Source: an uncultured Bacteroidia bacterium (GTDB lineage: Bacteria; Bacteroidota; Bacteroidia; Bacteroidales; F082). From it: a DNA stretch of 44,095 nt. Shown here piece by piece: positions 15,715 through 24,606 of this stretch. The notes below the pieces were generated by a model. The model saw nothing but the letters and a program-made list of their open reading frames with translations. It did not search any database and was not told where the DNA came from. Numbering within the stretch: the stretch's first letter is position 1; each line of letters begins with the position of its first letter. Position numbers and translations under genes: made by a program. The stretch covers positions 1 to 44,095 of the forward strand of contig CACXIM010000013.1 in the NCBI GenBank assembly GCA_902767725.1, in the 5' to 3' direction.

Positions 15715-15859
15715 ACTATGACCACTGACTATGACTATGGCCTATTTATTCATTGCTTCGGATTATCACTTCTATCTGTGGTCTTTGCAGTAATGACCTG
15801 AGACTTGACGTTCGTTGAAACGGTCACAGGCCATAGTCATAAGCCATAGTCAGTGGTCT
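15715..15859. repeat. Inverted repeat, family F (copy F2)
   Basis: The left arm GACCACTGACTATGACTATG...CCT (15720-15743) and the right arm AGGCCATAGTCATAAGCC...AGTGGTCT (15828-15859) are inverted repeats around an 84-base spacer with no coding potential. Sequence relatives are at 8203-8268. Confidence 0.7.
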
Positions 15860-15866
15860 GTGTTAT

Positions 15867-17399
15867 TTACTTCTTGATCTTAAGCTTCTTTCCGACTACG
15901 ACGGTGTTGCTCTTGAGGCCGTTCCATTTCTTGAGGTCATTGACGGTGCAGCCGTATCTCTTCGCGATGCTGCTGAGCGTCTCCCCTTTCTTGACGGTGT
16001 GTGTCTTGACCGTCGACTTGCTTGTGGTCTTGTTGCCCGTGGATTTGCTGCTGGTGTTGCTCGATTTGTTCACTTTCGGCGCAGACCCTCCCGAGCGGTA
16101 GATGGTGAGACGTTGTCCGACGTGGAGGGTGTCACGTTTCAAGTGGTTCCATCTCTTGAGGCTGGCCACAGTGACATGATATTTTCTGGCGATGCTGCCA
16201 AGGCTTTCGCCTTTCTTCACCACGTGGACGAAGCTGTCGCTCACGGCCTCCACCTTCTCCTCGATGACCTCCTGGACCTTTTGGCTGTGGTTCATGTAGG
16301 AGTAGATGCTGTCTTCAAGTTGGGTGAAACGCAAGGCATATTTCGTGGGCATTCGCAGCGAATAGGGATATTCCTTCGTGCCTGGGACGATACGTTTGGT
16401 GTATTGCGGGTTGAAGAACACCAAGTCGGTCATCGGAACGCCAACGACTTCGTTGATCTGGTCGAAGCCCACGCGGTCGCGCACCATGACGGTGTCGGTG
16501 CCATGCATGAGCAGGCCAGGATTCATGGGATAGAGATTATGCTCGGCGGCGTAGTTCATGACATAGACGACTGCGATGAAAGCCGGCACGTAGCCTCGGG
16601 TCTCGGCGGGCAAATATGGCCAGATGGCCCAGTAGTTTTTCACGCCAGCACGGATGATGGCCTTGTTGACCGTGCCTGGACCGGAGTTGTAGGCAGCCAA
16701 CACGAGAAACCAGTCCTCATAGCGGGCATAAAGGCTCTTCAGGTATTGACAAGCGGCTTCGGTCTCCTTCTCGGGATCGAAGCGGTCGTCGACGAGTGAG
16801 CTCACCCTCAATCCGTATTCGGCACCCGTGCCACGCATGAACTGCCACAGGCCTTTGGCGCCTGCCGACGAGCCTGCAGTGGGGTTGAGGGCCGACTCCA
16901 CCATGGCCAAATACTTGAGCTCAAGGGGAAGATTGTATCGGGAGAGGTATTCCTCAAACATGGGGAAATAGACGTAGGAAAGGCCCAACATGCGGCTTGT
17001 TTGCTGACGGCGGCGGTTGGCATAAAGATCGATGAACGACTTGACGTGGGCATTGAAAGTCAGCGGGACGGTAGTCTCGTAGGCCAAGGTCTGGATACGC
17101 TTTATGTAGACACTGTCGGCATAGACTGGCACCTCGCCTTCCTGGAAACCATATTTGTTCCACACGTCCTTGTCGATTTCAAGGTAGATGTCCTTGGTCG
17201 TGCTGAGGGTGCTTACGAGGTCTAGCATCTCCATCACCGTCGATTCCTCAACTACGGCTTTACCCGAGTTCAAGTCATTAATACGCTCGTCCTCGACCTC
17301 AAGGGTATCAGGCTCGGGCGTAGTAGTCGGAGCCTGGGCGTGCAGTTGGGCAAAGGGGGAAAACATCAATAACAAGAGGAAAAAATATGATCGCTTCAT
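15867..17399 (-). CDS. mltD: Membrane-bound lytic murein transglycosylase D-like protein with two LysM domains
   Basis: A 510-residue periplasmic enzyme that cleaves peptidoglycan glycan strands to 1,6-anhydro products. The signal peptide is MKRSYFFLLLLMFSPFAQLHAQ. The SLT domain shows LPLELKYLAMVESALNP with catalytic Glu168, GAKGLWQFM (181-188), YGLRVSSLVDDRFDPEKETE and LVLAAYNSGPGTVNKAI. Two LysM peptidoglycan-binding repeats follow: VKKGESLGSIARKYHV... (about 387-430) and VKKGETLSSIAKRYGC... (465-510), linked by a Ser/Thr/Lys-rich spacer. This domain order is that of MltD. A TAATTTTG box lies at 17443-17450, divergent from the permease gene. Confidence 0.93.
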   Translation of the reverse strand: MKRSYFFLLLLMFSPFAQLHAQAPTTTPEPDTLEVEDERINDLNSGKAVVEESTVMEMLDLVSTLSTTKDIYLEIDKDVWNKYGFQEGEVPVYADSVYIKRIQTLAYETTVPLTFNAHVKSFIDLYANRRRQQTSRMLGLSYVYFPMFEEYLSRYNLPLELKYLAMVESALNPTAGSSAGAKGLWQFMRGTGAEYGLRVSSLVDDRFDPEKETEAACQYLKSLYARYEDWFLVLAAYNSGPGTVNKAIIRAGVKNYWAIWPYLPAETRGYVPAFIAVVYVMNYAAEHNLYPMNPGLLMHGTDTVMVRDRVGFDQINEVVGVPMTDLVFFNPQYTKRIVPGTKEYPYSLRMPTKYALRFTQLEDSIYSYMNHSQKVQEVIEEKVEAVSDSFVHVVKKGESLGSIARKYHVTVASLKRWNHLKRDTLHVGQRLTIYRSGGSAPKVNKSSNTSSKSTGNKTTSKSTVKTHTVKKGETLSSIAKRYGCTVNDLKKWNGLKSNTVVVGKKLKIKK

Positions 17400-17442
17400 C
17401 AGGAATAGTTTTATGTTAGGTGAGTCTATTTCTATGAGAACG

Positions 17443-17450
17443 CAAAATTA
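17443..17450 (-). promoter_or_regulatory. -7 box of the mltD-like gene
   Basis: TAATTTTG on the minus strand, 44 bases upstream of the ATG. Confidence 0.5.
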
Positions 17451-17482
17451 CCAAAAATCGTCTATTAGGAACGAAAAAATGC

Positions 17483-17490
17483 TAATTTTG
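17483..17490 (+). promoter_or_regulatory. -7 box of the AI-2E family permease gene
   Basis: TAATTTTG on the plus strand, 25 bases upstream of the ATG at 17515. It forms a divergent pair with 17443-17450. Confidence 0.55.
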
Positions 17491-17514
17491 TGGTTTCAAA
17501 TTAACCAAATCGTT

Positions 17515-18672
17515 ATGGAGAACGAGCGAAACACCGATAAATTAGCGGGTTACATCATTAAACTGGGAGGGTTGGCACTCGTGTTGGCCTTGTGTTGGTA
17601 TTTCAAAAATGTGCTTATCTACATCATCGTGGCCTTTGTGGTTTCCATGATAGGAAGACCTTTCATGCAGTTGTTGAAAAAGATAAGGATCAAAGGCAAG
17701 AGTGCCCCCAACTGGCTATTGGCCATCATCACCCTCTTGATCATCACGGGATTATTGGTCTTGCTCATCACCCAAATGATTCCTTTGATTTCCAACCTTG
17801 TGCGCGACGCCACGGCCATTAGCGAAAGTGCCCATTTCAGCTCCAACCCCATCGACAAGGTGAACGAATGGATCATAGGATTGTTCCCTAATGTCGGCAC
17901 CGACTTCGACATCACGGCAGTGGTATTGGGAAAGCTCAAGGAGTTGGTGAGTTTCAACCAAGTGAGCGGCATTGTGGGCTCGGTGGCGTCGTTGGTCATC
18001 GACATCGTCGTGGCTGTGTTTTCGGTGGTCTTCATCGCCTTCTTCTTTATCAAAGAAGACGGCTTGTTTGAAAGGATCCTTTGCGCCCTTGTCCCCGATA
18101 GGCACGAGCTGACCCTACGCAAGACCTTAAGCGAGATCAAGCAACTGCTGTCGCGCTATTTCGTGGGTCTGGTCATCGAGATGTTAGGTGTCGCATTGAT
18201 CGACTTCCTCGGTCTGTGGCTCATCGCCCGTTTCGATTTCAGCTATGCCATAGGCGTCGGCTTCATCGCGGGCTTGCTCAACGTAATCCCTTACGTCGGA
18301 CCGCTCATCGGCGACGTCATCGGCATCGTGTTCGGCATCGTACTGAAGCTCGGCACAGGTGCAGGTTTAGATGTCAACATCTGGGTGTTTGCGCTGATTA
18401 TCTTGGCCATCATGCTGGCGGCACAGCTCGTCGACAACTTCATTTATCAGCCGCTCATCTACTCGACGAGCATCAAGGCGCATCCTTTGGAGATCTTCAT
18501 CGTGCTTCTGATGGCGGGCCATATCGGAGGCATCGTGGGCATGCTGGTGGCCATTCCGGCCTACACCGTCGTGCGCGTCATTGCCATACGGTTCTTCTAC
18601 CGTTTCAAGCCCATACAGCGGTTGGTGCCTGATTTGGCCGATGAGGATAAGATTATTGAGAATATTGATTGA
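17515..18672 (+). CDS. AI-2E family transporter (UPF0118 permease)
   Basis: A 385-residue integral inner-membrane protein with about eight hydrophobic segments. The layout is the family one: two N-terminal helices (YIIKLGGLALVLALCWYF; VLIYIIVAFVVSMIGRPF), a helix near residue 65 (WLLAIITLLIITGLLVLLIT), a soluble loop, FSVVFIAFFFIKEDG, and a C-terminal bundle carrying GLLNVIPYVGPLIG, AQLVDNFIYQPLI and MLVAIPAYTVVRV. Members export varied small molecules; AI-2 is only one reported case, so the substrate is unknown. I chose the ATG at 17515 because the box at 17483-17490 precedes it and the longer frame overlaps the divergent gene. Confidence 0.88.
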   Translation: MENERNTDKLAGYIIKLGGLALVLALCWYFKNVLIYIIVAFVVSMIGRPFMQLLKKIRIKGKSAPNWLLAIITLLIITGLLVLLITQMIPLISNLVRDATAISESAHFSSNPIDKVNEWIIGLFPNVGTDFDITAVVLGKLKELVSFNQVSGIVGSVASLVIDIVVAVFSVVFIAFFFIKEDGLFERILCALVPDRHELTLRKTLSEIKQLLSRYFVGLVIEMLGVALIDFLGLWLIARFDFSYAIGVGFIAGLLNVIPYVGPLIGDVIGIVFGIVLKLGTGAGLDVNIWVFALIILAIMLAAQLVDNFIYQPLIYSTSIKAHPLEIFIVLLMAGHIGGIVGMLVAIPAYTVVRVIAIRFFYRFKPIQRLVPDLADEDKIIENID

Positions 18673-18979
18673 GGGACATCCTCTGAGGGACAGATTTCTT
18701 ATTCTATGTGAAAACAGGCGTCACCAGGCATGTCATCCCTACGGGAGCCAGTGGGCAAAGGCTTGGGATCTATGCATGGTGAGGCCGTCATATTAAGTCA
18801 TTGCCGTTTGTTCCGCTTCCCATAGATTCCCCCTCCCACACATACCTCTGCAGGAATGACATGGGAGGCTAGTCCGCGATGACGCTTTGAAACGGGTCTG
18901 TAAATGCTTCTGGGATACTACGCTACACCCTTAGGCCGTCTTGGCGGACAAGGATACGCGAGGACGCTTTGTAGCGTGA
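18673..18979. repeat. Repeat-bearing 307-base gap, with family C copy C2 at 18871-18955
   Basis: No gene is supported here. Bases 18871-18955 are about 93% identical, in reverse orientation, to the interior of the element at 7103-7220, with both outer arms truncated. Bases 18765-18838 contain a weak inverted repeat (GGGATCTATG against CATAGATTCCC). Confidence 0.7.
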
Positions 18980-19474
18980 TTATAGTCTTTTTTGGAAAGC
19001 CATTCTTTCGTTACCATCTAAAAGATAGATGATGCCACAGTATTGATAGCCATGCCGTTCCAAGCCCTTGCGCATGATGATGTTGGCCTCGTGCGTATCG
19101 ATGCGGATATTGCTCACTTGGCTTTCGCAATAGTCCAAAAGGGCGTCCAATACACCGTGTGAATCGGGGGTGCTGGCAATGCGGTGGATGACATAATACG
19201 GCTCGTCGTCAAGCCATTGGCCGTCATAAATGACATTATAGGTCACCTCGGGGCTGGGCAGCAAGGCAAAGGTACCAACAATCTCACCCGCCTCATTGAG
19301 CATGACATGGCTGCCACCCACTTCGATGTCTTTCTGGAACATATCATCGCGCGGATAGCCGTCGGGCCATTGGAAGGTGTTGCCATAGCTGCGCATGATT
19401 TCGCGTGCTTGGTCGCGAAGATTGAGGATGACAGATAGGTCGGCCAAGGTGGATTTGCGGATGGTGTAGCTCAT
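18980..19474 (-). CDS. GNAT family N-acetyltransferase
   Basis: A 164-residue acetyl-CoA-dependent acyltransferase fold. The N-terminus YTIRKSTLADLSVILNLRDQA is the usual GNAT beta1-alpha1. It continues with ILNEAGEIVGTFALLP-type strands (HVMLNEAGEIVGTFAL, with TYNVIYDGQWL beyond), the HRIASTPDSHGVLDALLDYC segment at the acetyl-CoA pocket (a loose variant of the usual R/Q-x-x-G-x-G/A), and NIIMRKGLERHGYQYCGIIY near the end. The start overlaps the ybaK stop in an ATGA (19471-19474), so the two are translationally coupled. The substrate is not predictable. Confidence 0.8.
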   Translation of the reverse strand: MSYTIRKSTLADLSVILNLRDQAREIMRSYGNTFQWPDGYPRDDMFQKDIEVGGSHVMLNEAGEIVGTFALLPSPEVTYNVIYDGQWLDDEPYYVIHRIASTPDSHGVLDALLDYCESQVSNIRIDTHEANIIMRKGLERHGYQYCGIIYLLDGNERMAFQKRL

Positions 19475-19968
19475 TTGGGGCCGATTTCAAAGAGGGTCAA
19501 GTCGGCGACGGTCATGTCCACCACCCGAATCAAATCCTGTGGGTCGAGCTTGAACTGCAAGCCACGCACACCCGCGCTGACGTAGATGTAGTCGAACAAC
19601 TCGCTGGTCTCGTGGATGAAAGTAGGAAACTGCTTCTTCATGCCCACGGGCGAGCATCCGCCGCGGATGTAACCCGTCAGGGGCAGCAGCTCCTTCATCG
19701 GGATGAGGTCACAGCTCTTGTTACCTGTAGCCTTGGCGGTCTTTTTCAAGTCGAGCTCGTCGTTGCCGGGGATGACGCAGACGAAATGCCCGATCTTGTC
19801 GCCTTTCAGCACCAAGGTCTTGAACACTTGGTCGATGTCCTCGCCCAGCTGGTCGGCGATATGCTGTGCTCCGAGGTCGTTCTCATCCACCTCGTAAGGA
19901 ATCAACTCATACGCAATCTTCTTTTGGTCGAGGATGCGACAGGCGTTGGTTTTGTTGATTTTAGCCAT
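19471..19968 (-). CDS. ybaK: Cys-tRNA(Pro) deacylase YbaK/EbsC family
   Basis: A 165-residue trans-editing enzyme that hydrolyses mischarged Cys-tRNA(Pro). The family features are KINKTNACRILDQKKIAYEL at the N-terminus, DQVFKTLVLKG, ELDLKKTAKATGNKSCDLIP with the conserved lysines, TGYIRGGCSPVGMKKQFPT (the GGxSP-type loop with Cys in place of Ile), and FDYIYVSAGVRGLQFKLDP. Two starts are possible, 19974 and 19968; MAKINK at 19968 fits the family. The start codon lies directly after a strong intrinsic terminator, which is unusual. It overlaps the GNAT gene downstream. Confidence 0.88.
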   Translation of the reverse strand: MAKINKTNACRILDQKKIAYELIPYEVDENDLGAQHIADQLGEDIDQVFKTLVLKGDKIGHFVCVIPGNDELDLKKTAKATGNKSCDLIPMKELLPLTGYIRGGCSPVGMKKQFPTFIHETSELFDYIYVSAGVRGLQFKLDPQDLIRVVDMTVADLTLFEIGPK

Positions 19969-19974
19969 TTGCAT

Positions 19975-20010
19975 AAAAACCGACAGGGCTTTCGCCCCGT
20001 CGGTTCTGAT
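19975..20010 (-). terminator. Intrinsic terminator abutting the ybaK start codon
   Basis: On the minus strand ACCGACGGGGC, loop GAAA, then GCCCTGTCGGT, followed by TTTTT that runs straight into the candidate ATG of ybaK. It ends transcription of the upstream lipoprotein/purL unit unless read through. Confidence 0.8.
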
Positions 20011-20027
20011 TCATTTTTTTTTCTACT

Positions 20028-20804
20028 TTACTTAACAAGAGCTTTCACTAAAGCCTTCAAATTGACAGACTTCTCAGCAGGCTCTTCGTCCATGCTTCCA
20101 TAAACAGCCATGAGGAATGGAGCTTCATCATCCTCATAAACTTGAATACCAACCAACAAGGAAGCCTCTTCTGGTGTCAGGGCATTCACATAAATCTTCA
20201 TGCCATCCATCTCTTGGACAAACATGTATCTCTCAGAAACGAAGGTTTCCAATTCTTCTTCAAAGCTGGTCGCGAAGATGACAGCATAGCTCTCAACGAG
20301 GCCTTCTTCATTAAACATCACCATCAACATGATGGAATTTTCCGAATAGTTCGGGTATCCAATAGCGTCTTCGGTTTCAGCCACTGGCTGGCCAAATCTC
20401 TCAATGATAGCCTCTTTCGTCTCGCCAAATTCGATTTCGGGCTCAGGATAGAGATTGCTTACGGGTTCTACCGTAACCTCAAAAGTCTTTGCGTCTTCCC
20501 CTGCTTCAAGGTTAATGACCGTGGCACCCACAAAGTTAGCGGTTACCAAGCCTTCTTCTGAAACCGTTGCATTGAACTCATTTTCGCTTGAATAAGCGAT
20601 GGGATTCTCGCATTCGGCATTAATCTGATAGGTTTCTCCTTTGTGCAAAGTTGTCGAGGTTTCCTCAAGTGTGATAACAGCCTCAACATTGGGTTCCGGC
20701 TCGGGTTCCGGCTCGGGCTCTGGCTCTGGAAAATCCAACCAGCTATTACACCCAATGAAAGCAAAGGCCAATACGGCCATCAATACCAATGATAGTTTTT
20801 TCAT
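20028..20804 (-). CDS. Lipoprotein with Pro-Glu repeat and Ig-like domain
   Basis: A 258-residue protein with a lipoprotein signal (MKKLSLVLMAVLAFAFIGC, Cys19), then a linker of alternating Pro and Glu (about residues 26-38). A bacterial Ig-like (Big_2-type) segment follows (VITLEETSTTLHKGETYQIN...NEFNATVSEEGLVTANFVGA). The C-terminal half (about 120-240) is alpha/beta (FGETKEAIIERFGQPVAE; LVESYAVIFATSFEEELETF) and resembles no family I can name. The gene begins 15 bases after purL on the same strand and ends at the terminator at 19975-20010, so it may ride on the purL transcript. The lipid anchor and spacer suggest display on the cell surface. Confidence 0.6.
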   Translation of the reverse strand: MKKLSLVLMAVLAFAFIGCNSWLDFPEPEPEPEPEPEPNVEAVITLEETSTTLHKGETYQINAECENPIAYSSENEFNATVSEEGLVTANFVGATVINLEAGEDAKTFEVTVEPVSNLYPEPEIEFGETKEAIIERFGQPVAETEDAIGYPNYSENSIMLMVMFNEEGLVESYAVIFATSFEEELETFVSERYMFVQEMDGMKIYVNALTPEEASLLVGIQVYEDDEAPFLMAVYGSMDEEPAEKSVNLKALVKALVK

Positions 20805-20819
20805 AATGTATTCCTTTCT

Positions 20820-23800
20820 TTATTTAGTGTTAGTAACCTGTTTCCTATTTTCTTCAACCCACTTCCTCGCATTCACGAAAGCCTCCATCCAAGGCGAGAC
20901 TTCGTCATTCTTGCGCTCGTCGGGATAATAGGCCCACTGCCATGGCAGGAAGGCGCGCTCAAGGTGCGGCATCATGGCAAGATGACGACCGTCGTTGGAG
21001 CACACCGCTGCCGTCGACCAGTCGCTACCATTCGGGTTGCCCGGATACTCATCCTGACCGTATGACATCACAATCTTGTACTTGTCGCGATAGCAGGGGA
21101 AGTAGAAACGGCCCTCGCCGTGGGCAATCCATACGCCCAGGCGGCGGCCCGACAGCGACTTGAGCATGACGCTCTCGTTTTGGGCAATCTCCACATTGAG
21201 GAAGCCCGACTCGAACTTGTGCGAGTCGTTGTGCCTCATCACAGGGTGTTCCTCGTGGTCGGGATAGAGCAAACCGAGCTCCATCATCAGTTGGCAGCCG
21301 TTGCACACGCCGAGGCTGAGAGTGTCTTCACGGGCGTAGAAGTCGTCCAAAGCCTTCTTGGCCTTCTTGTTGTAAAGGAAAGCACCTGCCCAGCCTTTGG
21401 CCGAGCCCAGCACATCGGAGTTGGAGAAGCCGCCGATGAAGGCGATCATGTTGACGTCCTTGAGGTCTTCGCGGCCCGTGGCGAGGTCGGTCATGGTAAC
21501 GTCGCGTACGTCGAAGCCGGCGAGATAAAGGGCGTAGGCCATCTCACGATCGCATTGGCAGCCTTTTTCGCGGATGATTGCTGCGTTGATGCCCGTGGGC
21601 TTGCGGCGGTGCATGTCAATGCCGAGGCTGGCTGCTGTGCCGGTGAAGTTGCGGCCAAAGCTATAATGCAGATACTGCTTCTTGTAGTTCATGAAACGCT
21701 CCATGGCCTTGCGCGGACCGCTCTGCTTGCGGTCGAGCAGGTACGACGACTTGAACCAAGTGTCGCGCAACTCGTCGATGTCGAAGATATAGTTGTGTTC
21801 GGCATGCAGGATGTTGATTTGGCGCTTGGCTTGGGGCTTGCCAATCATCTTGAAAGTGATGCCCAGCTCACGCAACATACGGTTGGCGATGCCGTCGTTG
21901 GAGACTTGGATGACCACCGAAGGCTTTTCGCAGAAGAGCACAGCCATCAAGTCGTCCTTGTCGAAAGTGCTGAGGTCGAGGTTCATGCCGTAGGTCGTAT
22001 TGGCGAAGTTCATCTCCAACAAGGTGGTGATCAAGCCACCCGCCGACACGTCGTGACCTGCAAGAATCAAGTTGCTCTCGACGAGCTTCTGTATAGCGTT
22101 GAAACATTTCTTGAAATAGTTGACGCTCTTCACATCGGGCACAGCCTGACCAATGGTGCCTATGCTTTGGGCAAAGCTGCTGCCGCCTAGTTCAAAGCCA
22201 TCTTTCGAGAAGTCGATGTAAAGGAGTTCAGTGTTCTCATCGGCCTTCATCACGGGGCGCACCACTTGACGGATGTTCGACACCTCGCCTGCAGCGGAGA
22301 CGATGACCGTTCCAGGAGCGACAACCTTCTCACCATCAGGATATTTCTGTGTCATGGAGAGGCTGTCCTTGCCCGTCGGCACATTGATGCCCAAGGCCAC
22401 GCAGTAGTCGCTCAAGGCTTTCACGGCTTCGTAAAGACGGGCAGTCTCGCCTTCCTGCTTGGCAGGCCACATCCAGTTGGCACTCAGCGAGACACCTTCG
22501 AGGTTGCCTTCAATAGGTGCCCAAATGATGTTGGTCAAAGCCTCGGAGACCGAGAGACGCGAGGCAGCGGCCGGATCGATGAGGCCCGCAATCGGGGCAT
22601 GGCCCAAGGCCGTGGCGATGCCGCGCTTGCCGTTGTAGTCAAGGGCGCTGATGCCAAGGTTGCTCAGAGGTAGCTGTATCTCGCCCACGCACTGCTGCTG
22701 TGCCACACGACCCGTAACGGAACGGTCCACCTTGTTGGTGAGCCAATCCTTGCAGGCCACGGCTTCCATCTGCAGCACATTGTTGAGGTATTTGTGTATG
22801 TCGCGTTTGGTATAGCTTATCTTCTTGAAATGATAGGGCTTGGTCTTGTCGAGCAGTATCGTCTTGGGCGCACTGCCGAAGAAGTCGGAGATGGCCAAGT
22901 CGATGGGGGCCTTGCCTTTCTTGCGGACGAAACGCAGGCGCTCGTCACCCGTCACCTCACCCACTTCGTAATAAGGAGCGCGTTCACGCTCGGCGGTCTC
23001 CTTGATGATGTCTTTGTCCTTCTTATTGACCAAGAGGCCCATGCGCTCCTGCGACTCGTTGCCGATGATTTCCTTGTCGGACAGGGTCGGGTCGCCAACA
23101 GGCAGGTTGTCGACGTAAACCACACCACCCGCATCCTCGATGAGTTCGCTGAGGCAGTTGAGATGGCCACCAGCACCGTGGTCGTGAATGCTACGGATGG
23201 GGTTACAGTCGCTCTCGGCCATGGCGCGGATGACGTTGCTCACGCGTTTCTGCATCTCGGGGTTGGCACGTTGTACGGCATTCAACTCGATGGCGTTGCT
23301 GTATTGGCCAGTGTCGACGCTCGACACGGCACCGCCGCCCATACCAATACGGTAGTTGTCGCCACCCAATACGATGATGACATCGCCTTCCTCGGGTTCC
23401 AGCTTCTTGGCGTCTTTCACCTTGGCGAAACCGATGCCGCCCGCCAGCATGATGACCTTGTCGTAGCCAAGGGTTTCTTTCTCGCTATGCTCAAAAGTCA
23501 GCAAACTGCCGTTGATGAGGGGCTGGCCGAACTTGTTGCCGAAGTCGGAGGCGCCGTTGGAGGCCTTGATGAGAATCTCTTCGGGGGTCTGATAGAGCCA
23601 TTGGCGCGGCTCGATGTCCTTCTCCCACTCACGGCCTTGCTCCGTGCGGGGATAAGAGGTCATATAAACGGCAGTGCCCGCCAAAGGCAAGCTGCCCTGA
23701 CCTCCAGCCAAACGGTCGCGAATCTCGCCACCCGTGCCAGTGGCAGCGCCGTTGAAGGGCTCCACGGTGGTCGGGAAGTTATGCGTTTCGGCCTTCAACG

Positions 23801-24527
23801 AAATCACCGTCTCGATGGGCTTGATTTGGAAAGCCGAGGGCTTGTTGGGCTCGGCGGGAGCGAACTGTTCCACCTTGGGACCGAGGATGAAAGCCACATT
23901 GTCCTTATAGGCCGACACGAGACGGTTGGGGTTCATCTTCGAGGTCTTCTTGATAAGGGCGAAGAGCGTGTTGGGCATCTTCTTTCCATCGATGATGAAA
24001 GTGCCGTTGAAGATCTTGTGGCGGCAGTGTTCGGAGTTGACCTGCGCAAAGCCATACACCTCACTGTCAGTCAGTTTGCGCCCAATCTTTGCGGATATGC
24101 CTTTCAAATAATCCATTTCCTCGCTACTCAGTGCCAAACCTTCTTGCTGGTTGTAGGCCTCGATGTCGTCGATGTATTGCAACGGCTCGGGCTTGCGATC
24201 GACAGAGAACACCTTCTGGTCAAGATTCTCGTAGCGGTTTTGCAGCATCGGATCGTAAGGGGCTTTCTTTGAGTCCACTTTTTGGAACTCCTCGATACGG
24301 ATAATGCCCTTGATGCCCATGTTTTGGGTGATTTCGACGGCATTGGTACTCCAGGGCGTGATCATTTCACGGCGTGGGCCAATGAAGTGTCCTTTTATCG
24401 TGTCTTTTTCGATTTTTTCGGCATTACCGAAAAGCCAAGTGAGTTTGGAAACGGTTTCCTCAGAAAGCTCGGATTTGGAATCAACCGCGATAACTTTCTG
24501 ATTATCAGACTGGAAAAAGCATATCAT
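20820..24527 (-). CDS. purL: Phosphoribosylformylglycinamidine synthase PurL, large single-chain form
   Basis: This 1235-residue enzyme converts FGAR plus glutamine and ATP to FGAM, the fourth step of purine synthesis, in the cytoplasm. It is the long form with all parts in one chain. The N-terminal PurS-like domain is followed by two AIRS-type ATP-binding halves (SLKAETHNFPTTVEPFNGAA...TGTGGEIRD; LGGDNYRIGMGGGAVSSVD; VNSEHCRHKIFNG; VPTGKDSLSM). The C-terminal glutaminase domain has nucleophile Cys1075 in GVCNGCQLM, AHGEGRF, and the His1188/Glu1190 pair in MPHLER. The length is close to the roughly 1295 residues of E. coli PurL. The TATCTTTG box is at 24560-24567. A lipoprotein gene follows after 15 bases. 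No other pur gene is in the window. Confidence 0.97.
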   Translation of the reverse strand: MICFFQSDNQKVIAVDSKSELSEETVSKLTWLFGNAEKIEKDTIKGHFIGPRREMITPWSTNAVEITQNMGIKGIIRIEEFQKVDSKKAPYDPMLQNRYENLDQKVFSVDRKPEPLQYIDDIEAYNQQEGLALSSEEMDYLKGISAKIGRKLTDSEVYGFAQVNSEHCRHKIFNGTFIIDGKKMPNTLFALIKKTSKMNPNRLVSAYKDNVAFILGPKVEQFAPAEPNKPSAFQIKPIETVISLKAETHNFPTTVEPFNGAATGTGGEIRDRLAGGQGSLPLAGTAVYMTSYPRTEQGREWEKDIEPRQWLYQTPEEILIKASNGASDFGNKFGQPLINGSLLTFEHSEKETLGYDKVIMLAGGIGFAKVKDAKKLEPEEGDVIIVLGGDNYRIGMGGGAVSSVDTGQYSNAIELNAVQRANPEMQKRVSNVIRAMAESDCNPIRSIHDHGAGGHLNCLSELIEDAGGVVYVDNLPVGDPTLSDKEIIGNESQERMGLLVNKKDKDIIKETAERERAPYYEVGEVTGDERLRFVRKKGKAPIDLAISDFFGSAPKTILLDKTKPYHFKKISYTKRDIHKYLNNVLQMEAVACKDWLTNKVDRSVTGRVAQQQCVGEIQLPLSNLGISALDYNGKRGIATALGHAPIAGLIDPAAASRLSVSEALTNIIWAPIEGNLEGVSLSANWMWPAKQEGETARLYEAVKALSDYCVALGINVPTGKDSLSMTQKYPDGEKVVAPGTVIVSAAGEVSNIRQVVRPVMKADENTELLYIDFSKDGFELGGSSFAQSIGTIGQAVPDVKSVNYFKKCFNAIQKLVESNLILAGHDVSAGGLITTLLEMNFANTTYGMNLDLSTFDKDDLMAVLFCEKPSVVIQVSNDGIANRMLRELGITFKMIGKPQAKRQINILHAEHNYIFDIDELRDTWFKSSYLLDRKQSGPRKAMERFMNYKKQYLHYSFGRNFTGTAASLGIDMHRRKPTGINAAIIREKGCQCDREMAYALYLAGFDVRDVTMTDLATGREDLKDVNMIAFIGGFSNSDVLGSAKGWAGAFLYNKKAKKALDDFYAREDTLSLGVCNGCQLMMELGLLYPDHEEHPVMRHNDSHKFESGFLNVEIAQNESVMLKSLSGRRLGVWIAHGEGRFYFPCYRDKYKIVMSYGQDEYPGNPNGSDWSTAAVCSNDGRHLAMMPHLERAFLPWQWAYYPDERKNDEVSPWMEAFVNARKWVEENRKQVTNTK

Positions 24528-24559
24528 AAGCGCAAGGTTTTATGCATAAAACGATGGCG

Positions 24560-24567
24560 CAAAGATA
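24560..24567 (-). promoter_or_regulatory. -7 box of purL
   Basis: TATCTTTG on the minus strand, 32 bases upstream of the ATG. I saw no purine riboswitch-like fold in the short leader. Confidence 0.55.
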
Positions 24568-24606
24568 GTTTTTTTATCGGTATGCTTTAACCAATTTTCT
24601 TAAAAA

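Noticed and set aside
17188-17514. N-terminal extension of the AI-2E family permease
   Set aside because: It overlaps the divergent mltD-like gene and both promoter boxes; the hydrophobic N-terminus begins properly after 17515.
22794-24272. Long open frame (492 codons) on the plus strand opposite purL
   Set aside because: It is antisense to well-conserved purL codons, and the translation is a Val/Leu/His-rich shadow with no domain.
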